Shown: piece after piece, positions 6,033-14,169 of the stretch
How positions within the stretch are numbered: the stretch's first letter is position 1
How the letters are laid out: every line of letters starts with the position of its first letter
DNA from: JBBRSC01 sp038245795
GTDB lineage: Bacteria > Actinomycetota > Acidimicrobiia > Acidimicrobiales > Microtrichaceae
Direction of reading: 5' to 3'
Length of the DNA: 17,948 nt
NCBI GenBank assembly: GCA_038245795.1
Contig: JBBRSC010000043.1
Location: forward strand, 1-17,948
The notes under the pieces: generated by a model
What the model saw: the letters and a program-made list of their open reading frames with translations, nothing else
Told to the model about the DNA's origin: nothing
Databases searched by the model: none
Translations under genes and position numbers: made by a program

Positions 6033-7460
6033 CCGGGTGACCTCCCGCCACGCAGGATCGCCCACGAGATGCCCGGTGAGTTCCTCGTCCTGTGCCCAGA
6101 TGACAACCGTGGCGTCATAGCGATCGAGCACTGCCCGCCAGTCGCCGCGATCCCACACCAGATTCGCGTGATCAGCGAAGACCTCGGATGGAAAGATCTC
6201 GGCCCGATCGTCCACGAAGACGTGGGCCGCCGAGCCATCGCGCAATTCGAGATAGTTCCCGACCGTGTCCGTCGCGACAATCCGTTCCGCGGGATTCGCG
6301 ATCCATCCACGCGCCGCCAACGCTTCGACGACCTGGCTGGGAAACCCCTCGAGCGCGATGTGCGGCGCAGTGATCGCGACCAGGATGCAGACAGCCAGCG
6401 ACACGACGGCCGCCGCGGGGGCAGCTGATCGCCAACGAAGCTCGGGGCCCGCTCGCAGCGAGCCGAAAACCGGCACACCCAACGACGCAATGGGCACCAA
6501 GACGATGGCCGCGATCGGAAGATTGCGGACGGCGGTCACGCCGAGAACGCCGAGCGTCACCATCAGCGGAACCCAGCCCCACCGACGCGATCGGATCAGC
6601 CCGGCGACCCCCACAGTCGCGAGCACCAGTACGCCCGCGGTGTCGAGCGACAGCAGCTCAGGCCGATACCACTCACCCAGGTAGGCGATGTTCGAGCTCA
6701 CGGCCGCCAGACGAAACGGGAAGGCCAGAAGATCGAACCCGTAGGGACTGATCGCGGCGCCGACCACGCACGCGCCGAGCGCTGGCAGCATCGCCCGACC
6801 CGCCACAAACGCAGCGTGGACGCATCGATGGAACGTCACCTTGTCACCGAGTTCACGGGCGAAGACTGAACCTGACACGACGACCAGCCCGATCAGCCAC
6901 GACCCGTGCCAGTTGACCCATACCAGGAACATGGGGACGAGCCACCACGTCGGTCGACGATTCTCCACCAGGACGAGCACCGTTGCGATGAACAGGAACG
7001 CCAACATTTGTGGGCGCTCGTTCCACCAGATGAACCCGACGACCCCGGAGGCAATCATGACGACGAACCGCGAGACCAGTCGATCCGCCGGTCGGGTAAG
7101 CCGCCACAGCAGGGCCAGGATCGTGCCGACGCAGAGGCCCTGAAACACCCGGATCCCACCGAGACCCACAACCCGCTCGATGCTTGCGTCGAACAATGAT
7201 GCCAACCACGACTGCACCACCCACGGACGACCTGATGCGGTGAAGGTGTACGGATCGGTATGGGGAATCGAGCCCCCGAGAATCAGCCGGCCCGTCGCCA
7301 GGTGTGTGAAGAAGCTGTTGTCGAAGAGCCGAACGGCACCGAGGAGGGTGCCGATCCCCCACCACGCAACGGTCCATCCGGACCAGCGATCGAGGCCACG
7401 GCGTTCGCCCGGGGCGCTCGACGTCGACGAATCCGTTGGGCCCGCTTCGACGAGCGTCAT
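5982..7460 (-). CDS. Polytopic GT-C-like membrane protein at the end of the Tad operon
   Basis: The 492-residue protein has about ten predicted membrane helices (from about residue 30 to 365) and a soluble C-terminal domain (about 366-492). The first extracytoplasmic loop carries HLATGRLILGGSIPHTDPYTF followed by SGRPWVVQSWLASLF, a pattern (D-P-Y/F-x-F/Y-T, G-x-P-W, W-L) seen in uncharacterised lipid-linked-sugar or PMT-like GT-C proteins. The C-terminal part includes VFVDDRAEIFP (414-424), also typical of that group. It may transfer a sugar from a polyprenyl-phosphate donor on the outer face of the membrane; acceptor and donor are unknown. The ATG at 7460 lies 10 bases after the tadC stop, so it is very probably in the Tad operon and could modify the pilus or another exported product. 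Function is inferred; membrane topology and operon position are directly visible. Confidence 0.7.
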   Translation of the reverse strand: MTLVEAGPTDSSTSSAPGERRGLDRWSGWTVAWWGIGTLLGAVRLFDNSFFTHLATGRLILGGSIPHTDPYTFTASGRPWVVQSWLASLFDASIERVVGLGGIRVFQGLCVGTILALLWRLTRPADRLVSRFVVMIASGVVGFIWWNERPQMLAFLFIATVLVLVENRRPTWWLVPMFLVWVNWHGSWLIGLVVVSGSVFARELGDKVTFHRCVHAAFVAGRAMLPALGACVVGAAISPYGFDLLAFPFRLAAVSSNIAYLGEWYRPELLSLDTAGVLVLATVGVAGLIRSRRWGWVPLMVTLGVLGVTAVRNLPIAAIVLVPIASLGVPVFGSLRAGPELRWRSAAPAAAVVSLAVCILVAITAPHIALEGFPSQVVEALAARGWIANPAERIVATDTVGNYLELRDGSAAHVFVDDRAEIFPSEVFADHANLVWDRGDWRAVLDRYDATVVIWAQDEELTGHLVGDPAWREVTRSGGFVGFCRIGRAVGC

Positions 7461-7470
7461 CGCCCGTCGC

Positions 7471-8397
7471 TCAGAGCTTCTCGGCGATGTTGAGCGCTGC
7501 AGGCCCGATGATCACAACGAACAGCGACGGGAAGATGCAGAACACCATCGGAATGAGCATCTTGACCGGCGCTTTCTGCGCGCGTTCCTGGGCGAGTTGG
7601 CGACGCTTGATACGCATCTCCTCGGACTGCGCCCGGAGCACACGGCCGATCGATACGCCGAAGGCGTCGGCTTGGAGAATCGCCAGGACGAACGAGCGAA
7701 CCTCGGTGATGTTGCACCGCTCATCGAGCGCCCGCATGGCATCCGCACGGGACGAACCGGCGCGGACCTCGCCCAACATCCGCTGAAATTCGTCGGTCAA
7801 CGGTCCCGGAACGGCATCGATCACTCGATCGACGGCCTGCTCGAACCCCAGACCGGCCTCGACGCTGATCGTCAGAAGATCCAGGACGTCGGGGAGCATG
7901 ACCTGCAACGCGTGCCGTCGGGCCTCCACCTTCTTGTTGAGCTTGGCGTCCGGCCCGATGAGCAATACCAGCATCAGCAGGCCGCCGACGGCCAGATTCG
8001 ACTTTCCCTCGAACGGGGACAGGCTGAGAATGAAGAACGCCACGAAGATCACCGCAGCGGCAACAGCGGTCACTACGCGGACGGCGAGGAACCGGTCCAC
8101 GGCCTCGCCGCTGGCATCGCCGGTGTACACGAACTTCTGTCGGACCTTGTCGACGTAGCCGGTCGGCGTGAATCGACGGCCGAGGCTGGTCAGCTGACCG
8201 AGGACCGGTGCGATCGCTCGTTCCTTGAGGGGCGCCAGGAGTTCCTGATCCCGTTGGTTCTCGAGTTCGTATCCGTCGAGCCGACGCAACGAATCCCGCA
8301 CGACCTGGCGGTCCTCGAGTCGCTGGAACAGCATCCACATTGCGGCGCCGACGGCGCCAGCGATCATCAGGAGGGGGATGAGCAGTTGAATGTTCAT
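7471..8397 (-). CDS. tadC: Tad pilus platform protein TadC (type II secretion F family)
   Basis: A 308-residue inner-membrane protein of the GspF/TadC family. It starts with a membrane helix (about 4-23), has a helix pair at about 103-148, the T2SSF domain at about 165-290 and a last helix at about 278-300. The domain carries the usual LPDVLDLLTISVEAGLGFEQA start (168-188) and the later segment around LQADAFGVSIGRVLRAQSEEMR (241-262). With TadB it should form the membrane platform that couples the TadA motor to pilin extraction. It starts 10 bases after the stop of the VWA-tadB gene and ends 10 bases before the GT-C-like gene, so all three are one transcript. Assignment as TadC rather than TadB rests on its position after the TadB-like gene. 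Confidence 0.9.
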   Translation of the reverse strand: MNIQLLIPLLMIAGAVGAAMWMLFQRLEDRQVVRDSLRRLDGYELENQRDQELLAPLKERAIAPVLGQLTSLGRRFTPTGYVDKVRQKFVYTGDASGEAVDRFLAVRVVTAVAAAVIFVAFFILSLSPFEGKSNLAVGGLLMLVLLIGPDAKLNKKVEARRHALQVMLPDVLDLLTISVEAGLGFEQAVDRVIDAVPGPLTDEFQRMLGEVRAGSSRADAMRALDERCNITEVRSFVLAILQADAFGVSIGRVLRAQSEEMRIKRRQLAQERAQKAPVKMLIPMVFCIFPSLFVVIIGPAALNIAEKL

Positions 8398-8407
8398 GAC
8401 AGATTCC

Positions 8408-10405
8408 TCAGATCTCGATCGTGATGATTTTCTTCATCCACGCAAACCCGATGAGCATGGCGAGCAGGCCGACAAGGAGTAGGCCGATGCCGAGCGCGTC
8501 CTGGAAGAGGCGGCTGATGTACTCGGGGTTCATCACCATCATCACGAGTCCCATGCCTGGAGGGAGGAGGCCCAAGATGATGGCGGACATGCGACCTTCG
8601 GCCGTCAGCGAGTTGACGTCGCGTCGGAGCCGCTCGCGCTGGGTCATGGTGTCCGCGACGGTCAACAGCAACTCGGCGAGATTGCCGCCGACCTCCCGTT
8701 GGATGCGGATCGCCATGACGGCCCATCCGAAGTCCTCTGACTTCACGCGGACCGCCGAGGCATCCAATGCCTCCTCGAGCGGACGACCCAATCGGGCCTC
8801 CGCCATGATCCGACGGAGTTCCTTTCCCATCGGTCCGTCGATCTCCTTGGAGATGGCCTCGAAGCCCTGTGCGATGGAGTAGCCGGCACGCAGAGTTCCG
8901 GCCAACAGGGTCAACATGTCCGGCAACTGGGAGACGAACTTCTTCGCTCTCCGTTTGGCACGGAACTTCACGAAGAAGTTCGGGCCGATCATGGCGACGA
9001 TCGCACAGATCAACATGATGAAGATGTCACCCGAGAGCAGCGCTGCGGCGCTCATGGCAACGATCACGATCGAGACGTAGAAGAACAGCGCTTCGGCTGG
9101 ACGCAGCGGAAGGTCGGCTCGCTCGAGGAGGTCCTCGACCTTGGTGAGCACGCCTTGCTTCTGAGCGAAGTCGCCGGTGATCTCGACCGCACGTTTGAGG
9201 ATCTCGGTTTTGGCGAACGATTCGTTCGGGTTGTCGTCCTCGTAGGGAACATCGACAGTGAACCCGTCGTAGTGGCGGAGCGCGAAACTCAGACGTTCGG
9301 ATCGGCGACCCAACATCGATGCCAACGAGTAGGTCACCATGCCAGCGGCCGCACACCCGAGCGCCACGATCAGGTACTTCACGAGCGATGAAGACAGCAG
9401 CCCCGCAATCACGCCGTCATCGACGACGAGCGCTGTGAGGGCGTCGGGCCCGACGTTCAGCGCGCCAGGCTCGTACCCGACCTCGGTGTTCAATGCTCCC
9501 CACGTGACGGTGAGCGGGACGACCTGATCCGGTCGCGCTGAGGGCGCAGGGACCGTGATGCGATACAGGTTTGCAAGCCGCGAGCCGATCTTCGCCGCGG
9601 ATGCATCGAGTCCATCGAGGTTGGACGACTGGACGGTTCCGCCGACTTTGGCGACCATCGAGACAAGCAGATCTGCCGGCGCAGTACCGCCGTCGATAGC
9701 GATGACGTGGACACGAGCGTTGGCGGCGCGAACTGCTGCCAACGCCTCGGAGTAGGAGGTATTTGACCCGGCATCATTGGTGGCCGCGAGGACCACGATG
9801 TTGCGGGAGCTCTGGGTGGACGAATCGGTGCCGAAGGATCGGGCGGAGGTGGCGATTCCGTCCCACAACGACGTCGCCCCCGACGGTCCGAGCGTGCCGA
9901 TCGAATCAGCGAACTGAACGGGTGAGCTGACGAGACCACTCCGTCGTGTGGCGTTGCCGCCGATGGTCACGAGACCGGCACGATCGATGTTGTTCGATCC
10001 GGGAGCCAGGTTCTTGATGACCGATTCCTTCGAGTTCTGAACGAGGCCGTTGCTCAACGCCTGCGAGGTATCGAGCACGACCATGACGTCACGAGAGACG
10101 CCCTCGTCGGTGAAGGACCGAACACTTTTCGGCGAGACATCGTTGCCGTCGACGCTCAGTCGAACAGCGTCGGTGGTGGTCTCCCCCGTGTGGACCACGT
10201 CGATCGTCAGGTCACCCGACCGCGCGTCGACCGCGTCGACCACCAATGACGCATCGTCAGCGGACGCAGCGCCGCCGGTCGCCAGAGAACCAACGACCAG
10301 TGACACGCCGAGCAGGCTGAGCACGAGGGCTCGCCATCGGCGATGACCGCCGAGACGTCGCCCTGTGTCGCCTTCTCGGCGGAGGGATGAGAGCTCGGAC
10401 ATCAT
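8408..10405 (-). CDS. tadB: Fused von Willebrand factor A domain-TadB pilus platform protein
   Basis: A 665-residue fusion, about twice the size of a usual TadB. A signal peptide (hydrophobic about 26-41, likely cleavage after ASA at 47-49) leads to an extracytoplasmic beta-rich stretch and a VWA domain at about 104-280, a membrane helix at about 335-360, a cytoplasmic segment, two helices (about 440-477), the T2SSF domain (about 494-620) and two final helices (607-627, 635-656). The C-terminal half is the TadB platform subunit. The VWA metal site looks eroded: DTSQA (112-116) replaces D-x-S-x-S, and LAATND (206-211) lacks the Asp of the usual T/S-D-G. Thr178 and Asp182 in GATSLWDGI keep the look of the Thr motif. 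The ATG overlaps the tadA stop (ATGA). The VWA part probably makes a protein contact outside the membrane, perhaps with pilin or wall; that is inference. Confidence 0.88.
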   Translation of the reverse strand: MMSELSSLRREGDTGRRLGGHRRWRALVLSLLGVSLVVGSLATGGAASADDASLVVDAVDARSGDLTIDVVHTGETTTDAVRLSVDGNDVSPKSVRSFTDEGVSRDVMVVLDTSQALSNGLVQNSKESVIKNLAPGSNNIDRAGLVTIGGNATRRSGLVSSPVQFADSIGTLGPSGATSLWDGIATSARSFGTDSSTQSSRNIVVLAATNDAGSNTSYSEALAAVRAANARVHVIAIDGGTAPADLLVSMVAKVGGTVQSSNLDGLDASAAKIGSRLANLYRITVPAPSARPDQVVPLTVTWGALNTEVGYEPGALNVGPDALTALVVDDGVIAGLLSSSLVKYLIVALGCAAAGMVTYSLASMLGRRSERLSFALRHYDGFTVDVPYEDDNPNESFAKTEILKRAVEITGDFAQKQGVLTKVEDLLERADLPLRPAEALFFYVSIVIVAMSAAALLSGDIFIMLICAIVAMIGPNFFVKFRAKRRAKKFVSQLPDMLTLLAGTLRAGYSIAQGFEAISKEIDGPMGKELRRIMAEARLGRPLEEALDASAVRVKSEDFGWAVMAIRIQREVGGNLAELLLTVADTMTQRERLRRDVNSLTAEGRMSAIILGLLPPGMGLVMMVMNPEYISRLFQDALGIGLLLVGLLAMLIGFAWMKKIITIEI

Positions 10406-11784
10406 CCGCGACCAACGGCGCGTCGTGCACCATCGTTGGCGAAGACCTCTGGGCCCAAGCGGATCCCGAGGTCTGCCAACTTCTCGGCGAACTTCGGTCG
10501 AACGCCCGTGGCCTTGAGATGGCCCTTGAAGCGACCGTGTTCATCGACACCCATGCTGAAGTCGAAGAGGAAGATGTCCTGCAGGGTGATGACATCGCCT
10601 TCCATGCCCTGGACTTCGGTGATGTGGGTGACACGACGACTTCCATCGCGGAGTCGGCTGAGCTGAATGATGCAATCGACGGCGCTCGACGCCTGTTCAC
10701 GAATGGCGCGCACGGGCAGGTCGAAGTCGGCCATGAGCACGAGGGTCTCGAGACGGGAGAGGGCATCACGAGGTGTATTGGCGTGCAGGGTCGTGAGCGA
10801 GCCGTCGTGGCCCGTGTTCATGGCCTGCAACATGTCGAGGGCCTCGCCGGAACGACACTCGCCGATCACGATGCGATCAGGCCGCATACGCAACGAGTTC
10901 TTCACGAGATCACGAATCGTGACCTCGCCGCGCCCCTCGATGTTCGGCGGCCGTGCCTCCATGGACAACACGTGGTCCTGGTGGAGCTGGAGTTCCTTGG
11001 CATCCTCAATGGTGACGATGCGCTCCTCCGGCGGAATGAATGACGACAACACGTTGAGCATCGTGGTCTTGCCGGTGCCGGTACCACCGCTGACGATGCA
11101 ATTGAGCTTGCCAACGATGCACGCCTGCAGGAACCGTGCCGCGTGAGCGTTCACCGATCCGTAACGGATGAGGTCATCGATCTGCAACGGGTCGGTGGAG
11201 AACTTCCGGATGGTGAGGAATGGTCCGTCGATGGCCAACGGCGACACGACCGCGTTCACACGAGAGCCATCGGGAAGACGGGCGTCCACCATGGGGGTCG
11301 ACTCGTCGATACGACGACCGACCTCGGACACGATCTTGTCGATGATGCGACGGAGGTGATCCGAGTCGACGAAGGTGGCGGGATCGCGTTCGATGCGGCC
11401 AGCTCGTTCCACGTAGACCGTGTTGGGCCCGTTCACCATGACTTCGGTGACCGCCTCCTCCTTGAGGAGCTTGTCGATGGGTCCGTAACCCAGGATGTCA
11501 TCGGAGACGTCCTGAATGAGCTGGGCCTTGTCCGATGCGGACAGCGGTGAACGTTCGGACTGCAACGTGGCGAGCAGTTGCTCGTGGACCCGACGCCGGA
11601 GATCGTCCTCGGAGAGGCGGCGATCGTAGAGGATCGGGCCGAGCTCCTCGATGAGGTGTGCGTGGACCCGATGACGGAGTTCGTCCAGCACGGGGTCACG
11701 GCGTGACCCTCCGGTCGGAGCGCCCGGAGCCGCAGGCTGATCGGCTGGGTTGTTGACCTCGTTGAGGCGCTGGTAGAGCGACAC
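10402..11784 (-). CDS. tadA: Tad pilus assembly/secretion ATPase TadA (CpaF)
   Basis: Cytoplasmic hexameric motor ATPase of the VirB11/PulE superfamily that powers Tad (Flp) pilus assembly, and in some systems retraction. The 460 residues comprise an N-terminal helical region (about 30-110), an N-domain with MVNGPNTVYVERAGRI (116-131), Walker A GGTGTGKTT (233-241), the Asp box IVTIEDAKEL (256-265), Walker B RIVIGECRSGE (304-314) and the His box GHDGSLTTLHANTP (325-338). The GTG at 11784 was chosen because AGGAG lies 8 bases upstream. It begins 99 bases after the cpaE stop; that gap shows no clear terminator or promoter, only the ribosome binding site. Its stop overlaps the VWA-tadB start by 4 bp. 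All key ATPase motifs are intact, so the motor should be active. Confidence 0.95.
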   Translation of the reverse strand: MSLYQRLNEVNNPADQPAAPGAPTGGSRRDPVLDELRHRVHAHLIEELGPILYDRRLSEDDLRRRVHEQLLATLQSERSPLSASDKAQLIQDVSDDILGYGPIDKLLKEEAVTEVMVNGPNTVYVERAGRIERDPATFVDSDHLRRIIDKIVSEVGRRIDESTPMVDARLPDGSRVNAVVSPLAIDGPFLTIRKFSTDPLQIDDLIRYGSVNAHAARFLQACIVGKLNCIVSGGTGTGKTTMLNVLSSFIPPEERIVTIEDAKELQLHQDHVLSMEARPPNIEGRGEVTIRDLVKNSLRMRPDRIVIGECRSGEALDMLQAMNTGHDGSLTTLHANTPRDALSRLETLVLMADFDLPVRAIREQASSAVDCIIQLSRLRDGSRRVTHITEVQGMEGDVITLQDIFLFDFSMGVDEHGRFKGHLKATGVRPKFAEKLADLGIRLGPEVFANDGARRAVGRG

Positions 11785-11883
11785 GGCTCAAACTCCTTCG
11801 TGATGGTGGAGAGTGACTGCCAACACTGGTGCTGGGCAGTCGGACATGCGGTAGAAAATGGAACTGGGTGACGAGCGCGAGGC

Positions 11884-13128
11884 TCAGCGACGACGCTTGG
11901 TGGGAGCCGTTGCGGGAAGGAAAATCTCGGAAAGCTGCTGGATGGCCCGGGTGACCGGCGCCTTCGGGGCGTGCAACACCACGGGCACCCCCTTGTTGAC
12001 CGACTGGGGAATCAGCACGTCCGACGGCACCAGGCAATCAGCCTTGACCTGCAGGGTGCGTTCGACCTCGCCGATGTCGAGCTTCACCTTGCTGTTGGAA
12101 CGGTTGAGCACCAGGAGCAACTTCTCCATCGGTGTGTTCAACAGACGGAGCGTCTGCAACCCGATCTTGACGTTCTTGATGTTCGGGATGTCCATGCCGG
12201 CCACCAGAACGACATGGTCGGACACCTCGACAAGACCGAGGACGACATCGTTGAAGTAGGCCGGTGTATCCACCACGACGAAACCACAGAAGCTGCGGAG
12301 CGACTCGACAATGGACACCATTTCCGACGCACCGACCTGATCGGCGAAGGCTGGCTCGAGGGGCGCCGGCAGTACACGAAGACCCGAGGGTTCGTGCGTT
12401 ACCAGGAGGCTCTCCAACATCGCCGCATCCAACCGATCGATGTTGCCGACGGCATCGACGATCGTGTGGTGTGGGGTGAGCTTGAGCATCACGGCGACAT
12501 CGCCGAACTGGAGGTCCGCATCGACGAGACAGACCGGAAGGTTGGATCGCATGGCAAGGGTGACAGCCAGGTTGGTGGAGATCACCGACTTTCCGGCACC
12601 ACCCTTGGTCGAGAAGACCGTGATGACGGTCCCATTCACGCTCGGCGGTCCATCAGCGTCGCCCGGGTCGACGGGAGCGATCTGTTGGGATCGCCGCGGC
12701 GAGGAGTCGAGTGAGACCGCGATCCGCTGGATGGCAGTCGTCAGCTGGCCAGGTTCACCGTTGAGGGTGAGCACATCGCGAATTCCGGCACGCAGCGCGT
12801 TCTGCAGAAGCGTGGTGGTGAGTTCGTCGACCACGAGCACGGCGCCCAGCGTGGAGTGCGCACCGATGAGTCGCTCGGCGATCCCGAGATCGGCGTTGCC
12901 GGCGCACGATGGGCCGAGCACAACGACCACGGGGACGCCGCCGGAGAGACGTCCGGCGAGCTCCTCGATAGAGGAGAAGGGAGTCACACCTTCGCCGAGC
13001 TGACGGATCAGCCCGTCGCGGGTGGCGTCATCAGGTTCGACGACGGCGACGGAGACCCGGATGGTGGCGGGGGTGGGATCTGGTTCCCACCCGTCGCCGG
13101 TCGCGGAGTCAATGGAGCTGGAGATCAT
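11884..13128 (-). CDS. cpaE: Tad pilus localisation ATPase CpaE/TadZ (MinD-like)
   Basis: The 414-residue protein has two parts. Residues about 23-140 look like a receiver-type alpha/beta domain that begins VSVAVVEPDD, but the usual phospho-Asp strand reads VPVVVVLGPS (65-74) without the Asp, so it is a pseudo-receiver. Residues about 165-405 form a MinD/ParA-type ATPase with deviant Walker A STKGGAGKS (173-181), LVDADLQFGD (201-210) and Walker B FVVVDTP (283-289). In Tad systems this protein places the secretion machine in the cell, often at a pole. It starts on an ATG overlapping the cpaB stop by 4 bp. The basic C-terminal TKRRR tail may help membrane or nucleoid contact; that is a guess. 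The family call is firm. Confidence 0.92.
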   Translation of the reverse strand: MISSSIDSATGDGWEPDPTPATIRVSVAVVEPDDATRDGLIRQLGEGVTPFSSIEELAGRLSGGVPVVVVLGPSCAGNADLGIAERLIGAHSTLGAVLVVDELTTTLLQNALRAGIRDVLTLNGEPGQLTTAIQRIAVSLDSSPRRSQQIAPVDPGDADGPPSVNGTVITVFSTKGGAGKSVISTNLAVTLAMRSNLPVCLVDADLQFGDVAVMLKLTPHHTIVDAVGNIDRLDAAMLESLLVTHEPSGLRVLPAPLEPAFADQVGASEMVSIVESLRSFCGFVVVDTPAYFNDVVLGLVEVSDHVVLVAGMDIPNIKNVKIGLQTLRLLNTPMEKLLLVLNRSNSKVKLDIGEVERTLQVKADCLVPSDVLIPQSVNKGVPVVLHAPKAPVTRAIQQLSEIFLPATAPTKRRR

Positions 13129-13967
13129 CGACCGACGTCCTGTGCTGCTGCGCTGCCGGGAGCCTGATTGTCGAGTGGTGTACGGCCCGCTTCTCCGGGG
13201 AGACGGGTGTCCGGAAGGATCCTTGTGCGAGGCATGGGCCGCGGCTGATAGTCCGGACGGACGAGCGTCAGGACCAGTTCTTTGGCACCGAGCGCTGCAA
13301 TGAACCCTGCTGACTCGGGCGGAACCTCGAAGGTCACCAGATCGGAGTCCGGGACGGGGGCTGCACCGTCGGCTGGCTTGGCGGCCACGGTATTGAGGTT
13401 CTTGCCAACGGCGAGCACCCGAACCTTCTGAAGTACCGGGATGGCGACCGGACGATCGCCGTCAGCCGCCTCGGGTTGACCAGCGACCGGTGGCGGCTTG
13501 ACCTCGTTGCCTCGAGCGTAGATGTTCACGTAATCGCCCGGCTGCACCAGATTGGACACGCCACGAGCGCTCTCGAATGACGCCGACACGGCGGTCATTC
13601 CCTGGGCGAGCTGGAGCGAGCTGGACGAAGAGTTCCCGAGCGCACCCGCGAACTTCCCAGCTGTGACGATGTCGCCAGCAGAGAGGTCGATGGCGGCGAC
13701 GGTGCTCTTGAGGTCGTCGAGACGGGTGATGGTCGCGGCCGGAACGTCGATGCTCCGACGTTCACCGAGGGCGAGCCGCCCATCGGCGATCAGGGCGTCG
13801 GCCTTCTCTCCAGCCTTGACGTCTCCATTGACCAACACGACCGACACCAGCCGGGTGTCGTTGTTGGCCTTGTCCTCGATCCCACTGACGTATCGCAGGA
13901 TCAGCAACGCAGCAAGCGCACCGACCGCAATTGCGCCCACCAGGATGAGTGTTCTCCGAGAGCTCAC
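13125..13967 (-). CDS. cpaB: Flp pilus assembly protein CpaB (RcpC), SAF domain
   Basis: From the chosen start the protein is 280 residues: one N-terminal membrane helix (about 5-24), a SAF-type domain (about 45-105) and a beta-rich RcpC/CpaB domain containing VQPGDYVNIYARG and the late segment DLVTFEVPPESAGFIAALGAKELVLTLV. In Gram-negatives CpaB works beside the secretin; here it would act outside the membrane on pilus assembly. The GTG at 13967 was chosen because it gives the usual short S-S-R-R-T-L-I-L N-terminus with GAGG just upstream; an ATG at 14012 would add 15 basic residues. It is the first gene of the Tad operon. The 119 bases between it and the rpsA terminator must hold the promoter, but I find no convincing boxes. 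The Pro-rich end (from about 255) is low complexity. Confidence 0.87.
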   Translation of the reverse strand: MSSRRTLILVGAIAVGALAALLILRYVSGIEDKANNDTRLVSVVLVNGDVKAGEKADALIADGRLALGERRSIDVPAATITRLDDLKSTVAAIDLSAGDIVTAGKFAGALGNSSSSSLQLAQGMTAVSASFESARGVSNLVQPGDYVNIYARGNEVKPPPVAGQPEAADGDRPVAIPVLQKVRVLAVGKNLNTVAAKPADGAAPVPDSDLVTFEVPPESAGFIAALGAKELVLTLVRPDYQPRPMPRTRILPDTRLPGEAGRTPLDNQAPGSAAAQDVGR

Positions 13968-14086
13968 GACGACCTCGTTCCGTTTCTGTTGCACACGATG
14001 GCGCCGCCTCATTGATGGGCTGCGCCGTTGGGTACTTCGTCGGCCGAATGGGGCACTCGACTGAGGAATTCGACGGAAAAGGCGTC

Positions 14087-14124
14087 AGAAAGAAAACATC
14101 GGCGGCCCAGAAGGGCCGCCGATG
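14087..14124 (-). terminator. Rho-independent terminator after rpsA
   Basis: A perfect 12-base stem (CATCGGCGGCCC with GGGCCGCCGATG, plus 14097-14108 and 14113-14124) with a 4-base loop is followed on the minus strand by TTTTCTTTCT (14087-14096). It lies 45 bases after the rpsA stop and before the start of cpaB, so it isolates the strongly expressed ribosomal gene from the Tad operon. The T-tract is on the minus-strand side only, which sets the direction. Confidence 0.93.
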
Positions 14125-14169
14125 GGTCAGACGTTGCGTGGGAACGGCCCACGCTCTGGGGTCAGTGGG

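Noticed and set aside
7180..8424. A 414-residue plus-strand open frame opposite tadC and the GT-C-like gene
   Set aside because: It is charged low-complexity translation antisense to two clearly recognised membrane-protein genes.
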